From the NCBI GenBank assembly GCA_024275855.1, contig JAJRYL010000115.1, positions 1-5,349 of the forward strand: a stretch of 5,349 nucleotides of DNA. Direction: 5' to 3'. Of the stretch, positions 5,226 through 5,349 are shown in pieces. How positions within the stretch are numbered: the first letter of the stretch is position 1; the number at the start of each line of letters is the position of its first letter. A program made the translations under genes and the position numbers. The notes beneath the pieces were generated by a model. It was not told the DNA's origin and ran no database searches. It saw nothing but the letters and a program-made list of their open reading frames with translations. This stretch comes from Deltaproteobacteria bacterium (GTDB lineage: Bacteria; Desulfobacterota; GWC2-55-46; JADFVP01).

Positions 5226-5349
5226 ATGAACATAATGACCTTTGGCGGTATACTCCTGGGTATAGTGCTTATAAGCTCCGCGATAGTGCGCGGAGGAAAC
5301 GGTTTAATATTTCTCAACCTCGATGCCGCCTTTATCACCATCGGCGGAA
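5226..5349 (+). CDS. motA: Flagellar motor stator protein MotA, N-terminal part (runs off the window)
   Basis: The first 41 codons of a membrane protein are present. MNIMTFGGILLGIVLISSAIV is a hydrophobic first transmembrane segment, followed by a glycine-rich turn (RGGNG) and FLNLDAAFITIGG. This matches the start of MotA, which typically reads MDIxTxxGxxLG...GG...F.D.PS..IV.GG. MotA, with MotB, forms the inner-membrane ion channel that drives flagellar rotation. The start at 5226 aligns with the family N-terminus better than the ATG at 5235, and GGAGGGG lies ten bases before it. The sigma-28-type promoter upstream supports a flagellar role. The related ExbB/TolQ proteins are less likely because their N-termini differ. 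The diagnostic cytoplasmic loop and later membrane helices lie outside the window. Confidence 0.82.
   Translation, partial: MNIMTFGGILLGIVLISSAIVRGGNGLIFLNLDAAFITIGG

Overview
The window looks like an ordinary chromosomal housekeeping segment of a Gram-negative, flagellated bacterium of intermediate GC content. The protein styles (a class Ib aspartate aminotransferase, a short-form NadA, a flagellar MotA behind a sigma-28-type promoter) and the rsmD-coaD-aminotransferase order would fit a deltaproteobacterial or related lineage. That placement rests on recalled family resemblance, not on a search, and is tentative.

Left part (1-2866, + strand): four closely spaced genes that look like one transcription unit. 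They are a YjbQ/UPF0047 family protein (35-451), the 16S rRNA methyltransferase RsmD (507-1124), phosphopantetheine adenylyltransferase CoaD (1140-1652, coenzyme A synthesis) and a PLP-dependent aspartate-type aminotransferase (1691-2866). For rsmD and coaD the longest open frames begin at upstream TTG codons; the family N-termini and the local ribosome binding sites favour the internal ATG starts given here.

Middle (2867-3359): about 490 bases without a convincing gene, lying between two convergently transcribed genes. It carries two families of short palindromic repeats, two copies each: a near-identical 37-bp pair with a CCCTGAA/TTCAGGG stem, and a diverged pair built on GTAGGTTGG...CAAC. 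This is the typical position of REP-like intergenic repeats. The last 199 bases (3161-3359) could not be assigned.

Right part (3360-5349): amrA (AMMECR1 domain protein, - strand, 3360-3929) diverges from nadA (quinolinate synthase, NAD synthesis, + strand, 4119-5039) across a 189-bp AT-rich region with a plausible sigma-70 promoter for nadA. A 186-bp leader then precedes the start of motA (5226 to the window edge). That leader contains a good match to a flagellar sigma-28 (FliA) promoter and a strong hairpin downstream of it, so a flagellar stator operon probably begins here, independent of nadA.

I found no sign of a new defence, mobile or biosynthetic system. The points most worth a second look are the sigma-28 promoter with its structured motA leader, the palindromic repeat cluster, and the unassigned stretch beside it.
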